Positions 39,331 to 50,775 of a stretch of DNA of 64,000 nt are shown here, one piece after another (positions within the stretch are counted from its first letter, which is position 1; every line of letters starts with the position of its first letter). The position numbers were made by a program, and so were the translations under genes. The notes under the pieces are model-generated. The model ran no database searches. It was not told where the DNA came from and was given only the letters and a program-made list of their open reading frames with translations. The stretch spans positions 33,491,067-33,555,066 of the forward strand of contig CM063441.1 in assembly GCA_032191425.1 (NCBI GenBank), read 5' to 3'. The DNA is from Lymantria dispar (Eukaryota; Arthropoda; Insecta; Lepidoptera; Erebidae).

Positions 39331-39722
39331 GGATCTCGGCAACGGCACCAACGATTTTGATGAAACTTGGCATACTAGAAAATTCGGGTCCAAAAAATCG
39401 ATCTAGCTAGGTTTTGTTTATAGAAAATATTCTTTTGTCGGTGTTTTTAGCAAAACATTACAATGACATTAGATTTTAAAAGAATATGAATTCAAATTTC
39501 GTTGTCAACGTCATGAGTTACGATAGCTCAGATGGAAAGTTGACAGGTTCTAATTTTGATTTTGTTGACATTCAAACAGCGTCGGTTCGAATCTCGGTGT
39601 TATTATTATTCTCTTTTTGTAATTTGTTATATAATTTTCATTATTTATTTTTTATTTTTTATTAATATATATCTAAATAAATTCGACAAAAATATTCCGA
39701 GCGAAGCTCGGTCAACCAGATA
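39208..39722 (+). mobile_element. Helentron/MINE-like element with (AT)n and a tRNA-like insert
   Basis: It begins near CTTTAAACGAGCAATTCTTG, has (AT)n at 39262-39327, and CAACGGCACCAACGATTTTG. Near the end the hairpin CCGAGC-GAA-GCTCGG (39696-39710) is followed by TCAACCAG. A tRNA-like block at 39518-39598 has TAGCTCAGATGG (A box) and GGTTCGAATCTC (B box). Class is by pattern only. Confidence 0.45.
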
Positions 39723-40164
39723 TTGACACTTCACAGATGAATTCACTGCCCATCCAGAACTACCTATAGAACTGTTCACTTTAAAGCTCCAAGCTGTCCC
39801 AAGCTTACGATATTTTGTCCAAAAATTGCTTTACCGTAAGTAAAGATATCATCCCATAAAAATTTAAATAGTAATAAAATTTCCATATTCACTATTATCC
39901 ATGGAAATATCTATAGCCTTAAAGCCCACATTAACAGGGTTAGAGGCGATGGACGTAAATCAATGTGAAGGTCGAACAAATGCCCTGATACATCGCCGAT
40001 ACAGCTAGGGAGCGTGATTTGTGTAACAATTGATGGTCCAAAGATGAGTAAGTCAGACGTGACGACTTACTTCAAAATTACATTATGTCAGAATATTTAA
40101 TTATGACAATTTTCCTCACCATAGTCACGTCGTAAGCTAATGTAAATGTGTGGTAATTTTGTGT

Positions 40165-40355
40165 AATGGCTTTTGGTGAAGTCTTTAGTATCACCATACC
40201 TACCTGCATTGGCATCTCATTGTGCCGAACCTTATTACACATCCCTTTATTTTCTTTATGGTAAGCAGCATCCTAGCAAAGGTCCATTAGCGGCAGTATC
40301 CCTTACCATCAGTTGTGCTGTTTGCTCTTTTGCCACCATCAATATAAAAAAAAAA
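40165..40355 (+). repeat. LINE-type 3' end family A copy
   Basis: GTCTTTAGTATCACCATACC, TCCCTTACCATCAGTTGTGC, ends in an A run. Confidence 0.6.
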
Positions 40356-40525
40356 CAATGTGTTATGTATGTTCCCTACGTACTCCCAAACGACTAGAGC
40401 GATTTTGGTGCGATTCTTAGAAAATCTTCAGATTTGCCTAGAGAATTTGGTAGAGATTAATAAATTTTTTTAGACGTCAAGAAATTCAATTAGGTTGGTA
40501 GTAATATGATAAAATATTTTTATCA

Positions 40526-40736
40526 TCCTTACTAAAATGTGAAAGTAAGGATGTTTGTTTGTTTGTTACGCTTTCACGTTTAAACCACGGAACCGATTTA
40601 AAAATTTTTTTCACCATTGGAAAGCTATAATATTAGGGAGTAACATAGGCTATACTTTATCCCGGTATTCCCACGGGAACGGGAACTACGCGGGTAAGGC
40701 GACTGAAACCGAAGCGAAGCGAGGGCGGGTTGCTAG
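40526..40736 (+). mobile_element. Nonautonomous Helitron, short subtype
   Basis: A|TCCTTACTAAAATGTGAAAG at the start and GGGTTGCTAG|T at the end. Confidence 0.8.
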
Positions 40737-40768
40737 TTCTGTATAAGAAAAAAAAGCATAAAATTAAT

Positions 40769-40990
40769 CATATTACCACCACAGCCCATACTGCTGGGTT
40801 CGAGCCTCCTTCACAATGGAATGGTTATTGACCTACTACACCACGCTGGACAAGCGGGTTGGTATAGGGTTTTAGTCCGAGATTTCCTTCTCTTGCACAG
40901 TTGTTATTTGTATTATATAATATATCCCTTAGTCGTCGTTAGCACGAAACGCAATGGTGAAATGTATTCTTACTTCGTCACCACACGGAA
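40769..40990 (-). mobile_element. SINE family S copy
   Basis: ACCACCACAGCCCATACTGC, CTTCGTCACCACACGGAAA. Confidence 0.72.
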
Positions 40991-41029
40991 AAATTATTAG
41001 TATTTCTATTATATATATTTAATATAAAA

Positions 41030-41140
41030 AACACCTTGCACTAATGAAATAATCCTTGTATTGCGGGGTACTTTACAGCGAGGTAGGTAAATTAGATCTA
41101 GGTAGCTTTTTAGAATCTAGCTTTATCGAAGGAAACATTT
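41030..41140 (-). mobile_element. SINE family T tail-side fragment
   Basis: CACCTTGCACTAATGAAATA and ATCCTTGTATTGCGGGGTAC match the stretch beside family T at 41520-41620 and 52300-52370. Confidence 0.4.
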
Positions 41141-41164
41141 GAAAACAATAAGTTTAAGTGTGTT

Positions 41165-41375
41165 AAGTGTATACATATTTGAGCCTTTTGGGGTGGCAAC
41201 TTTGGGACCGTGGGGGCCTGGAGCCCATAACATATTTAATAAGCGTCCTAATGAAGCTACACGTGACCGGAATGCTGGGCTTTACTTGGCACAGAGGTTA
41301 AGCATTGCCATCCAACGTGGCAATACTGCCAGCATTATGGGCGCGTTACCTACTGGCAGCGGTTTATTTGAATAA
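41165..41375 (+). pseudogene. Retroelement ORF C-terminal fragment, class uncertain
   Basis: The frame reads FEPFGVATLGPWGPGAHNIF, NKRPNEATRDRNAGLYLAQR, LSIAIQRGNTASIMGALPTG and stops. LGPWG plus QR-x-SIAIQRGN-x-AS is a pattern I associate with C-termini of invertebrate LINE polyproteins, but I cannot name the clade. Confidence 0.45.
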
Positions 41376-41514
41376 GTATTTGTCTCCTATTTTGAATATT
41401 TAGAGCACTTTGTTTTCTGTTATAATCATTACTGTATTTTCTTAGATATTTGAAAAAATAATCAATTATGTGAGTTCAAATCTTGTGCAATATTTTTTTT
41501 AAAGAACACATCCC

Positions 41515-41622
41515 ACACTAGGAGCGTAATCCTTGTATTGCTTTACAAAGCTATGATGGCCGTTAAGGCCACAAATTACACCGAGACTTAGAACAACAAT
41601 TTGTCGATGCCGCAAAAAATTG
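41515..41622 (-). mobile_element. SINE family T fragment cut by LINE tail
   Basis: ATCCTTGTATTGCTTTACAA, CAAATTACACCGAGACTTAG, AACAACAATTTGTCGATG, then the R1-like LINE. Confidence 0.5.
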
Positions 41623-41625
41623 TCC

Positions 41626-41888
41626 TTTTTCTTTTTTTAGGGTTGGCTCATGATCAGCTCGCTCGCCGCCCGGCTCCATCCGGGGCGACAGAAGGGTGCC
41701 GCGCGACTCCATGATCCACCCGTGGCACGTCGCTTTCGTCGTTGGACCGACCACCGGTGCAGAGTTCCTTGTCTTCAGTGGTCGGCCCGACGCAATACCT
41801 CGGTCACCGTCGCGCGGTCGTCCTCTCGGCGGGTGACAGACTAGATCTGGGGATTTAGTTCAGTCACCCGCAGCCTCGGCTAGGGCGC
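41626..41888 (-). mobile_element. R1-like LINE 3'UTR, 5'-truncated
   Basis: T-rich left end, CCCGGCTCCATCCGGGGCGA, TCAGTGGTCGGCCCGACGCA, CACCCGCAGCCTCGGCTAGG at the ORF-stop end. Confidence 0.78.
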
Positions 41889-42211
41889 AAAGAATACACT
41901 ACGATATCTATGTTGTCCCTTTCCACCGTTTGCAAATTTGTTCTCGCGGCAATAGTTTAACTTTACCAATAAATTATTTATCTATTCTTTGATCCGCCAC
42001 GAGTATTCCCAAAATGTAACGTCGTAAAATAATATCATTCTATATTTCTTCCTTATCTTAGCAAAGTAGGAATTGATTCTGACAAAATTTCCCTGAGGGC
42101 GATCATTTGCTATGTAACAAGGTGTGCTGTTCCTGTCAATACAACCTTAGTTGATAATATTTTTATTGATTTTTATAGGTGCGTGTTTATAAATAAAATC
42201 CTTAAAATGTA

Positions 42212-42305
42212 TCGAATATTATTAAGCGAATGTGAGTTTGTTTCTTTGTTTGTTACGCTACGAGGCTTAAACCCCAAAAATATTTCATCAATGGAAAGCC
42301 ACATT
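42212..42305 (+). mobile_element. Helitron 5' fragment (short subtype)
   Basis: AATATTATTAAGCGAATGTG, TTTGTTTGTTACGCTACGAG and CATCAATGGAAAGCCACATT, truncated before the CTAG end. Confidence 0.5.
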
Positions 42306-42325
42306 ATCAACTATTAACATGGTTA

Positions 42326-42643
42326 TCTATAACAATAAATAAAATCGGAGTGTCTGTTTGTAATGTCAAAATAATAGGCTCTTTTCATGCTCACACGGTT
42401 ATTTGTACGACACCTATGCCTAAAATACAGATTAAAAATTTTTCGTCTGTCTGTTTGTCTGTCTGTCTGTTTGTTCCGGGTAATCTTCAAAACGGCTAGA
42501 CCGATTTCAAAAATTTTTCACCAATAGAAAGCTATAATATCGGGGAGTAACCTAGTCTATATTTTATCCCGGTATTCCCACGGGAACGGGGACTACGCGG
42601 GTAAAACGACTAAAACCGAAGCGAAGCGAGGCCGGGTTGCTAG
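42326..42643 (+). mobile_element. Nonautonomous Helitron, long subtype
   Basis: A|TCTATAACAATAAATAAAAT at the start and GGGTTGCTAG|T at the end, with a GTCTGTCTGTCTG tract. Confidence 0.8.
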
Positions 42644-43214
42644 TCATTTATATATTTCCACATTCCCATTGAAACGGAAGCGTACGGAAGTATGCGTGAA
42701 CCGCAGGCATTTGCTAGCAAATTATATGTAACATTTTAAATCCTGGGTTTATAATAATAAGTACTGTTGAGGCTTGCAGCAAATTTTCTAAATTTTCGAG
42801 TTTGAAGCTTATACTTTGTCTGGTTCATGGTAATAGGCTGACCCTATTACATTATGTGCACATAAAAATAACACTACGGTTCAAAATGAGAAATTTGATA
42901 GAATTGGAGCTAGCTGCAAATTTCTGAAATTATTGAGCTTGATGATAATAGGCTGAACACTATTGGATTATGTGAGCATAAAATAACACTGTGTTACAAA
43001 ATGGGGAAATATAATAACTTTGTACTATTTAGGAGTAAGTATAGCAGTCATTGCGAGTACGTACTTATTTCCGTGTGATGACATAATACATTGTCACCCT
43101 TTGCTTTCTCGTGGAAGGTAACAAATCGGAACTGATCGAACTGACAAATCATCTGGATTATATAAATGTGCTTCACACTGTCGACAATCATCATGCCTAT
43201 AGAACGTGAAGCAA

Positions 43215-43440
43215 GTGGTGTGTGCAATAAGATTTAGTGATATTAAAGGCATCGCCAAAACTCACCATACGCAAACACTCTTAGATAGTTGGGCCTCCGG
43301 CTCTCTTGCTCACCAAACGAAGTGCAGTAACAACTTGCTACTATTCAGACGTCGATTTTCTACAATAGTATGATACTACTACGGACGGAACGGCCCGCAG
43401 CTGTAGACAGAATACTGTCGACAATATGGTCCTACCAATA
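43215..43440 (-). repeat. LINE-type 3' end family A copy
   Basis: CGTCGATTTTCTACAATAGT, GGAACGGCCCGCAGCTGTAG, ACAATATGGTCCTACCA in reverse orientation. An R1-like LINE is inserted 25 nt beyond. Confidence 0.6.
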
Positions 43441-43465
43441 CAAAGTGGTTATAAAATAAAAGGTT

Positions 43466-44663
43466 TTTTTTTTTTTTGTGGGTGGGCTGCGGTCGGCGCG
43501 CCTCCACACCACTCCGTCTAGGGCGACAGAGGGGCTTAAGCACGCAACTCCCGCAACCCACTCGAAAACCACCTCGCCTTCGTCGTTGGGCTGACCACCG
43601 GAGCAGGTTTACTTGTCGTCAGTGGTCGGCCCGACGGAATACCCCCTACGTGGGGTACCCTCCCATCGACCGACGTCCCCCCCTCGGGGAGGACGTTGGT
43701 TTTTCCTCACGCGGTCGGCCTCTCGGTGAGTGACGGACTAATCCCCGGTCACGTCACCCGCGGCCTCGGCTAGGGCGGCATGAGGCGCAGGTAGTTGCGC
43801 CTGCGCCGCCCCAGTCGCCGGCGGCGGATCTCCTCATCGAGGCTGCGCTCCACACGCAGACGATCCGCCGCCTCCTTCTGCGAGATCACTGTCTCGCAGA
43901 AGGCTGCGACCGCGTCCCAATTCCCGACGCTGTCGACCATCGCCCTAGCGATGGCCGGCAGCGTCAGGTCGGCACCGATGATTGCGACGAGTTCACGGCG
44001 CTGCACTGCCCAAGCCGCGCAGGCCTCGAGCGTATGGCGCGCCGTGTCCTCGTCGCAATCGCAGTAGTGGCAGGACGGTGTACCCTCCCTCCTTACGACC
44101 CTGTGCAGGTATTTGGCGAAGCTCCCGTGCCCCGTCAACACCTGCACTAGTCGGAAGGAGAGCACCCCGTGCCGCCTTTCCAACCACTGCATCAGCACCG
44201 ACCGGAAGGCCTCCACGGTTCGCACTCCGAACCGAGGCCTCTCCAACCGGACTGCCCAACGGGCAATGACGTCTCGGCGGGCGTCGACGCGCCAGGCGGT
44301 GAGCTCCCTCAACGAGATCTCACCGCCCTCCGCTCGCACCCCCGTCACCCGCCGATACAATCCGGCAAGCATCTCCGCCTCCAGGTCCCACGGGGGAGTC
44401 CCGGCCAATAGGTACGCTGCATCCGTCGCCACCTTGCGGTATCCGCGGATGGCCCTGACCGCCATGATCCTCTGTGGTCGCCACAGAAGGGCCTTAAGTC
44501 GGACGGTCAAGGACCCCGCCCACACCGGTGCGCCGTACAGGGCCATCGACCGGATGACCCCCGAGTACAGCCGTCGGCACGTAGCGCTCGATCCGCCCAT
44601 ATTCGGCATAAGCCACGATAGGGCGGACGCCGCGCCGACGAGCCGCGGAGCGAGCCTGCGGAA
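43466..44663 (-). mobile_element. R1-clade-like LINE, longest copy, with target duplication
   Basis: Target duplication AAAATAAAAGGTT lies at 43453-43465 and 44664-44676. The element has an A tail (T run at 43466-43477), about 290 nt of 3'UTR and a 279-aa C-terminal ORF. Confidence 0.9.
43770..44609 (-). pseudogene. R1-like LINE ORF2 C-terminal part (279 aa, 5'-truncated)
   Basis: The frame includes RLYSGVIRSMALYGAPVWAG, the block just after the RT catalytic domain, then the same region as the 11277 copy, with the zinc motif CHYCDCDEDTARHTLEAC, and ends RRRRNYLRLMPP. The frame is intact to the stop. The catalytic RT and endonuclease are absent, so it cannot move by itself. About 80% identical in protein to the 11277 copy by eye, so it is a different subfamily. 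Confidence 0.85.
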
Positions 44664-44679
44664 AAAATAAAAGGTTGAG

Positions 44680-45590
44680 AATATGTCGAAATTATTTTGA
44701 GTTCACTAGATGGCGTTGTACAAAATTCTAAAACGCGTTATGGATTCGTTACACAAATATGCACATTTTTTTTTATATTTTATTTTATATATGCAAGCGT
44801 GGCGTTAACGCCACGTCAACGATCAGGTTCACTCCGCCTATAGATGTTTCACATCAAAAATGTTTTAAGTTGGCTTTAAAATTCTGCTCACCTAATATAA
44901 ATATGTCGTGATGTATCATAAATAAAATGGAGAGGCATTTTCCATTGCATACCTACTGTAAATAAGTAAGTACAATTTTTAGTTTCCCGGAAATATTTCA
45001 CGGTTTTTCTCGTCACGTATTCTCTCGTACAAATACTTTAGATAGGTACCTATATCAAAGACATATATCAAATAAAATGATAGGCGTTCCATTTCGAAAT
45101 CACGCAACGAATATATTTTATTTTAGAAATATGAAATTTACATGCAACGTACATAGGTAAGCGTTGAAATAAATATTGTTTATAATTCTAACAAGATCAT
45201 GTTTTTAATCATTAAGCCCGTCGTTTTATGTCGGTATGGTGTAAGTTTCACATATCTGTGTGTACGTGGGTCAGTCTGTGGCATCGTATATCCCAAATAA
45301 ATGTACCGATTTTCCTTTTGTTTTCGTTTTGTTTGAAAGGTGAAATATTCAAGAGTGTTCTTAGCTTCATATGTTTGATGAAAATCGATCCAAGGGAGCC
45401 GCCGCAACAAAATGGCGAATTATGTTTTTTCACAACTCTGCGTGTCAGCTGAAAGGGTTTGAATAGTAAACTATGACAAATTTCAAATCCAAGATGGCCG
45501 CTACCATAAAATGATGATTTTTTTCCACCATTATAAAAGTAGAAGTATTTTTAATTTAAATATTCATCTTATTTTACTTTATATAATTTA
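44680..45590. other. AT-rich intergenic stretch
   Basis: No gene recognised. CAAGCGTGGCGTTAACGCCA near 44794 contains the palindrome TGGCGTTAACGCCA and resembles 36170-36190. Confidence 0.4.
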
Positions 45591-45595
45591 TCAAA

Positions 45596-45731
45596 TGGTC
45601 GGCCTGACGGAATACCCCTATCACGGGGTACCTTCCTCTCACGACGTCACCCCTTGGGGATGTCGGTCACCGTTGGGCAGTCGGCCTCTCGACGGGTGAT
45701 GGACTAAATCCCCTGTCCAGTCACCCTCGCC
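45596..45731 (-). mobile_element. R1-like LINE 3'UTR internal fragment
   Basis: ATGGTCGGCCTGACGGAATA, GGCCTCTCGACGGGTGATGG, with neither A tail nor ORF. Confidence 0.65.
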
Positions 45732-45792
45732 TATACGTGTCACTGTTGGGCCCGAGTCTTCTCCACAATAGAAGGAAAATTGACCTAATGAA
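45732..45792 (-). mobile_element. SINE family S 3' fragment
   Basis: GTCACTGTTGGGCCCGAGTC and CACAATAGAAGGAAAATTGA. Confidence 0.45.
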
Positions 45793-46322
45793 GGATTTCT
45801 GCTGCATAGATGTTACAAACATACTTAATATATTAGTATCTTTCACAACACATATTAGAACAGTGAATATATTAGCTTCAAAAACGCGCTCGTATGATTT
45901 AAACCCAAGATTTAATGTTACTCACCCTTCGTCAATTCAAGTGGAAAAATCAAAATACCAATTCGGATATGAGAATGTTGCAATCGGTGCATTCGGGCCC
46001 TCGGAAATACTTCGGTAGGCAACATTCTTATCAATAAAGGAAGCACGAGATTGTGGGGATGCCGGGATATATATGATAAGATATGTGAGAGCTTTTTTAT
46101 TATACATTTTATTGTTCTTTTGCGAAGTTTGACTTATCTTTATATATCGTTATTCACGTAATAAATTTGCCGTATTGATAGTTTAGATGTGAATGTAGTT
46201 TTGAAATGTTTAACATTTTACTTATTTCTTACATAAAATAAAGCCTTTTGAAATGTTTTAGAAACTTGTTCATTAGACAATATTTAGTCATGACCAAAGA
46301 TAGGCGTTAAAAAATGTTTCTC

Positions 46323-46438
46323 TTGTAAATAAAACTAATTTATGGACGTTTCGAACACTGCAGCGTTCACGGTCACGGGCGGTCCGTCAAAAATCAAATA
46401 CAAACGCTATAAAATTCGTAAAGTCGTTTTATTTACAA
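46323..46438. mobile_element. Palindromic MITE (TTGTAAATAAAAC termini)
   Basis: TTGTAAATAAAAC at the left and GTTTTATTTACAA at the right are exact inverted repeats. Inside is GACGTTTCGAACACTGCAGC. Same family as 14156-14295. Confidence 0.75.
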
Positions 46439-46449
46439 TATGTAATACT

Positions 46450-47490
46450 CGCGTAAACATTAGAAATCATAATGTTTCCCTTATTTTATATTTCAACATT
46501 GAGATCAACCACACCACAGCTACACTATCACTATATGACCTCAAAATCCTCAAGAAATGTTCTATGGTGGTAGTTATTTAGAAGTAAGGAAGAACTTGAT
46601 CTTATTATTTAAAAAAATCAAATGTTATTTTTAACAACTGAAACTTTCATATGAATTACACTTTTTATTATGTTAAATGAATTTAGAATACTCACCTCAA
46701 TGGTGGTTTGTGTTATATAAATTAAGGTATTGTCTATTTAATAAAGTATCTAATAATTCTGAATCTGACCTTGGTGCATATTAACAGGTTCAGTAATCTT
46801 TAAATTGTGTGAGTATAAACCCGCTAATACATTTTTTTTATAATTATGTTTGTCACGAAGTAAAATGTTTCCAAGAAAACTATTGCGTTGACACCTGCAT
46901 TACAAAAACGCGATACGAAAAAATAATATACTACTTCCCGTAATAAAATAAAAAGAAGTAAATAATTGTGTGTGAGCGTAAATACTAAGGAACTGACTGA
47001 TATCTTACCCTTTTAATTAAGTTATTATGGAAGCCGACCATTATACCTTTTTGTCACGCAATACAAGGTCGCATTCTTCAAACCCGCCACAGACTGAAAA
47101 ACATATAACATGAAAATTATCCTACCATTACTTTCTTTTTAATATTCGTCAACGTTTTACTGTGATATGGTCGTCTAGATTGTAGTGTAACCTGGAAAAT
47201 TTATTACCGATTCGCGTGTCTTCAAGCACTTTTTGCCGTGAAAACATCTGTCATAGAGGTTAAGCTGGTTAACTTAGGGTCACTGGGTCAACGAGGCCAT
47301 TTCGAGGACATTTTCACAAACATTTGTGCTCAGTTCATTGCGTGGTAATATGGATAAGTTTTTTTATTTATTTGTCCTTAAGGATTAATTAAAAAGTTAT
47401 GTGCTATTGTTATCTAGTTTAGTGTTAATGTTGTCATAATATGAAGGTAGTCAGTAACGTTTTAATTTTGAAAACTGGTCTCTGACGCTA
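46450..47490. other. AT-rich intergenic stretch, nothing recognised
   Basis: No credible ORF or repeat end by eye. Confidence 0.4.
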
Positions 47491-47502
47491 TAAGGATCTA
47501 TC

Positions 47503-47962
47503 CATCCATCCATCAGCCTACAGAGGTCCACTGCTGGACGTAGGCCTCCCCACGAGACTACCACTCGGAACAGTCCTGCGCCACTTGCATCCAACGGTTT
47601 CCTGCGACTTTGAGAATGTCGTCAGTCCACACTAGTGGTGGCGTCGTCCTACGCTGCGCCGTCCGATTCGTGGTCGCCACTCAAGAACCTTTCTTCCCCA
47701 ATGGTTGTCAGTTCGACGAGCGATGTCGCCTGCCCATTGCCATTTCCTCGTGCTAATTCTGCGGGTTATATCGGTTACACCCGTTCTTCTACGGATTTCC
47801 GTGTTCCGGATTTTATCACGTAGAGAAATACCGAGCATAGCCCTCTCCATAGCACGCTGAGCGACTTTGAGCTTTTTTATGAGGCCGACATTTAGAGACC
47901 ACGTTTCAGTGCCGTAAGTCATCGCTGGTAACACACACTGGTTATAAACCTTTGTTTTAGGG
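47503..47962 (-). pseudogene. RTE-like LINE C-terminal fragment
   Basis: The minus strand reads in one frame MLPAMTYGTETWSLNVGLIK, KLKVAQRAMERAMLGISLRD, KIRNTEIRRRTGVTDITRRI, STRKWQWAGDIARRTDNHWG, RKVLEWRPRIGRRSVGRRHH, then a frameshift before the VQQWT-type end. The tail is an ATCC-rich stretch at 47503-47515, not (CAT)n. Confidence 0.82.
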
Positions 47963-47999
47963 ATAGTCGTTTCATATGTCTGTTAATATTTTTTTTATT

Positions 48000-48217
48000 C
48001 ACCATCGTCAACGTCATCCCAGCCCACATAAGTCCCATTGTTGGGCTCGGGCCTCCTTCACAATGGGAGGCAATTTGACTTACTATACCGTGCTGGTCAG
48101 ACATGTTGGTACCTACAGATGTTTGTGTATATTATATCCCATAGTCATCTTTTACGACATCCACGGGCAAGATAGAGAATGGTAAATTGTATTCTTACTG
48201 CGTCATCACACGGAATT
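48000..48217 (-). mobile_element. SINE family S copy
   Basis: AGCCCACATAAGTCCCATTG, CGACATCCACGGGCAAGATA, CGTCATCACACGGAA. A second copy in the opposite orientation begins 13 nt later. Confidence 0.75.
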
Positions 48218-48229
48218 CCTTTAATTTGA

Positions 48230-48395
48230 TTAATTATTTCCCCCTTACTTACCCGTGAGTGTTGTAAAAGACGACTAAGGGATTATAACACGCAGATAAC
48301 TTCTGTACAAAGAAGGAAAACTCTTAATAAGACCTTATACCAATACGATTGATCAGCGTGGCATAGTATATGAGCTATGATGATGATGATGAATA
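48230..48395 (+). mobile_element. SINE family S copy lacking the 5' end
   Basis: TTACCCGTGAGTGTTGTAAA, GACCTTATACCAATACG, tail GAGCTATGATGATGATGATG. Head-to-head with 48000-48217. Confidence 0.65.
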
Positions 48396-48446
48396 ATTAC
48401 GGTTTTTGTGACGAAATTATAATAAACTGTTACTAAACGGCGCTTT

Positions 48447-48606
48447 TTTTTTGAGGTGGGCTATGTTTAGCACACCCGCTGCCCGGCCCCGTCCGGGGCG
48501 ACAGAGGGACGGCGCGCGACCCCATAACCGACCGTAGCACGTCGCCTTCGTAGTTGAGCTGACCACCGGTATTGAGTTCCTTGTCCTCTGTAGTCGACCC
48601 GAACTA
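48447..48606 (-). mobile_element. R1-like LINE 3'UTR end
   Basis: T run, GCCCGGCCCCGTCCGGGGCG, GTAGCACGTCGCCTTCGTAG. Confidence 0.72.
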
Positions 48607-48639
48607 AATGGCCCTTAAGATACACTAATATTATTTCGT

Positions 48640-48860
48640 TACATGATCGTCATTCTCACTCTACTCTTATTCCAATTACTTAGAGTCAACTCAATATATA
48701 CTCTGCTTCTTTATTGCCAATAGTTTTATGACCAGCCGCCTTCCTGAAGTCATCCTTCCTTGGGAATGTATTGTTGACCGAACGTCATCAAATGGTATTA
48801 GCACAGGTTTATGTAAAGCTCTTAGTCGTCTTTTGCGATAACCATGAGCAATGTAATTTG
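48640..48860 (-). repeat. SINE-like family U copy
   Basis: CTACTCTTATTCCAATTACT, TATGACCAGCCGCCTTCCTG, CTTGGGAATGTATTGTTGAC: reverse of 28815-28995. Confidence 0.5.
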
Positions 48861-48916
48861 AAAACCTATTATCACGCCTTAAGGAATAAAGGTATACTAT
48901 AATAAATATTCATAAA

Positions 48917-49092
48917 CATCATCATTATTTCAGCTCATATACATCCCACTGCTGGGCTCGAGCCTCCTCCATAATAGGAGGGAAATTGATCTTACTATAC
49001 CATGCTGGTCAGACAGGTTGGTATAGGGTTTTGTTTCGAGTCTTCCATCTCTTGCATAGATGTCATATGCGTAATATAGCCCTTAGCGGTCG
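48917..49092 (-). mobile_element. SINE family S 3' part
   Basis: ATCATCATTATTTCAGCTCA, GGTTGGTATAGGGTTTTGTT, ATATAGCCCTTAGCGGTCG; the 5' third is missing. Confidence 0.7.
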
Positions 49093-49094
49093 AA

Positions 49095-49850
49095 TAAATA
49101 TTCAATGCAATATAATTTTATTTCAATATATATTGATCAATTTATTGATTTTAATTTTATTAGCTATCTGCTTTTAATTTTTATTGTTTATTATGATATA
49201 ATAAATAATAATTATCAATTCTTTTATCCCTAAGAATGCATAACGATAATAATAAAAGTATAAATATGGTTTGATGTTAAGGGTAAACTAAATATCCAAT
49301 ACAATAACTTCTCAAATAGAATGACGTCTTTTTTTAATATATACTCGTATGATTTTAAAAAAAAAGTGAGGGATATTGTAATAAACCAGGTAAACTTTTT
49401 ATTCAACAGTGACTTGCGTAAATAATAACCTTTTAACGATATATAAATTTTACTTATAAAATGAATATACGTATTCTTAGGAAACTACTTATAAAGTTAA
49501 CAAGCGAAAAATATACAAAGACCCACTCTCAACATTTTCCGTCCAGTATAACCAACGTATTCAGCAGAGCTCTTGCATAAGCTAATCAACCGTCAAAGCA
49601 AACAAATTTCACAAAATTGGGGTATTCAACTACAATATGGAAAATCTAGCGAGGCGGAAGGGACAGACGAACAGGCTAAGCTGAAGTTGTTTATTTTTTG
49701 ACGGTACATTACTTCCGTAACGGTGAAAGTACCAATATTTATGATTGAAAATGGGCCTGGTTTGGATTCAAATGTCCATACACTTCAGTGGAGTGTTTAC
49801 TGAATCGATCTAATTATTATATCACATAGGTAACTTTAGTAGCAGAGTCA
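49095..49850. other. AT-rich intergenic stretch, nothing recognised
   Basis: No credible ORF or repeat end by eye. Confidence 0.4.
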
Positions 49851-49851
49851 T

Positions 49852-50025
49852 ATTGCTTTTCGTGACTGGTTAGGCCCACACGGCAAAAGAAAACTGGGAA
49901 GATCGAACGCGCGTTGGTCAGATGATATTAAAATTATAAATCATAACTGGTTAAAATTAGGTGAAAACTGAGACAAATGGCTAAAACCAGAGAAAGCTTT
50001 TACTCGAGAGGTGTCTTAATCATTG
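49852..50025 (+). pseudogene. Fragment of a second RTE-like LINE lineage
   Basis: Translation includes GPHGKRKLGRSNARWSDDIK and DKWLKPEKAFTREVS, the R-W-x-DDI...W...EAF-type C-terminal end of RTE-like LINEs. Broken by a stop. Confidence 0.5.
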
Positions 50026-50126
50026 CTATTAAATCTAAAAAAATCTTCATTACTTATAAGTAGATTTAGGTTAAACTATGTATATTAATGTTTTGGTTAT
50101 GGAATAATTGGACTTTTTATTTTTAA

Positions 50127-50344
50127 CTAGCAACCCGACCTCACTTCGCTTTGGTTTCAGCCGTCTTACCCGCGTAGTTCCTGTTCCTGTGGGAATACCG
50201 GGATAACATATAGCCTATGTTACTCCCTGATATTATAGCTTTCCATTGGTGAAAGAATTTTTGAAATCGGTTCCGTGGTTTAAGCGTGAAAGCGTAACAA
50301 ACAAACAAACAATCTTACTTTCGCATTTATAATATTAGTAAGGA
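50127..50344 (-). mobile_element. Nonautonomous Helitron, short subtype
   Basis: On the minus strand A|TCCTTACTAATATTATAAAT ... GGGTTGCTAG|T. Confidence 0.82.
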
Positions 50345-50407
50345 TTATTATTGCTTTTCTACCTGTAGGCCGTTACCTTAACTAGTTGGCTCTGCTGGGA
50401 TATTATA

Positions 50408-50625
50408 ATTATCATCTCAGCCCATACACGTCCCACTGTTAGGCTCGGACCTTCTCCACTATGGGAGGGAAATTGACCTACTATTCCATGCTAGTCAGAC
50501 GATATAGGGTTTTATTTCGAGTTTGCCTTCTCATTATATGCATATTATATTCGTCGTCATTTACGATACCCACGGGCAAGATAGGGGGTGGTGAATTGTA
50601 TTCTTACATCACCACATATGCTCTC
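50408..50625 (-). mobile_element. SINE family S copy
   Basis: ATCATCTCAGCCCATACACG, TACCCACGGGCAAGATAGGG. It ends about 75 nt before the tRNA-Val gene's 3' side. Confidence 0.72.
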
Positions 50626-50693
50626 GCATAAATTCGATGTCTAATTACTAGTAATCTTGCTATTGTGTAATATAACAAAATATGTTGCAAAAC

Positions 50694-50698
50694 AAAAA
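50694..50698 (-). terminator. Pol III T-run after tRNA-Val
   Basis: Five T residues on the minus strand begin 5 nt past the tRNA 3' end, the usual pol III stop signal. Confidence 0.7.
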
Positions 50699-50702
50699 GA
50701 TG

Positions 50703-50775
50703 TGTTTCCGCCCGGGATCGAACCGGGGGCCTTCTGCGTGTTAGGCAGATGTGATAACCGCTACACCACGGAAAC
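50703..50775 (-). tRNA. tRNA-Val (anticodon AAC)
   Basis: A 73-nt cloverleaf with acceptor stem GTTTCCG/CGGAAAC and discriminator A. The A box reads TGGTGTAGCGGTTATCAC, and the anticodon stem TCTGC/GCAGA encloses the loop CTAACAC, with AAC at 50742-50740. The T arm is CCCGG/CCGGG around the loop TTCGATC (B box GGTTCGATCCC). A run of T lies just downstream at 50698-50694 as a pol III terminator. No intron and no stem mismatch: it looks functional. Confidence 0.96.
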
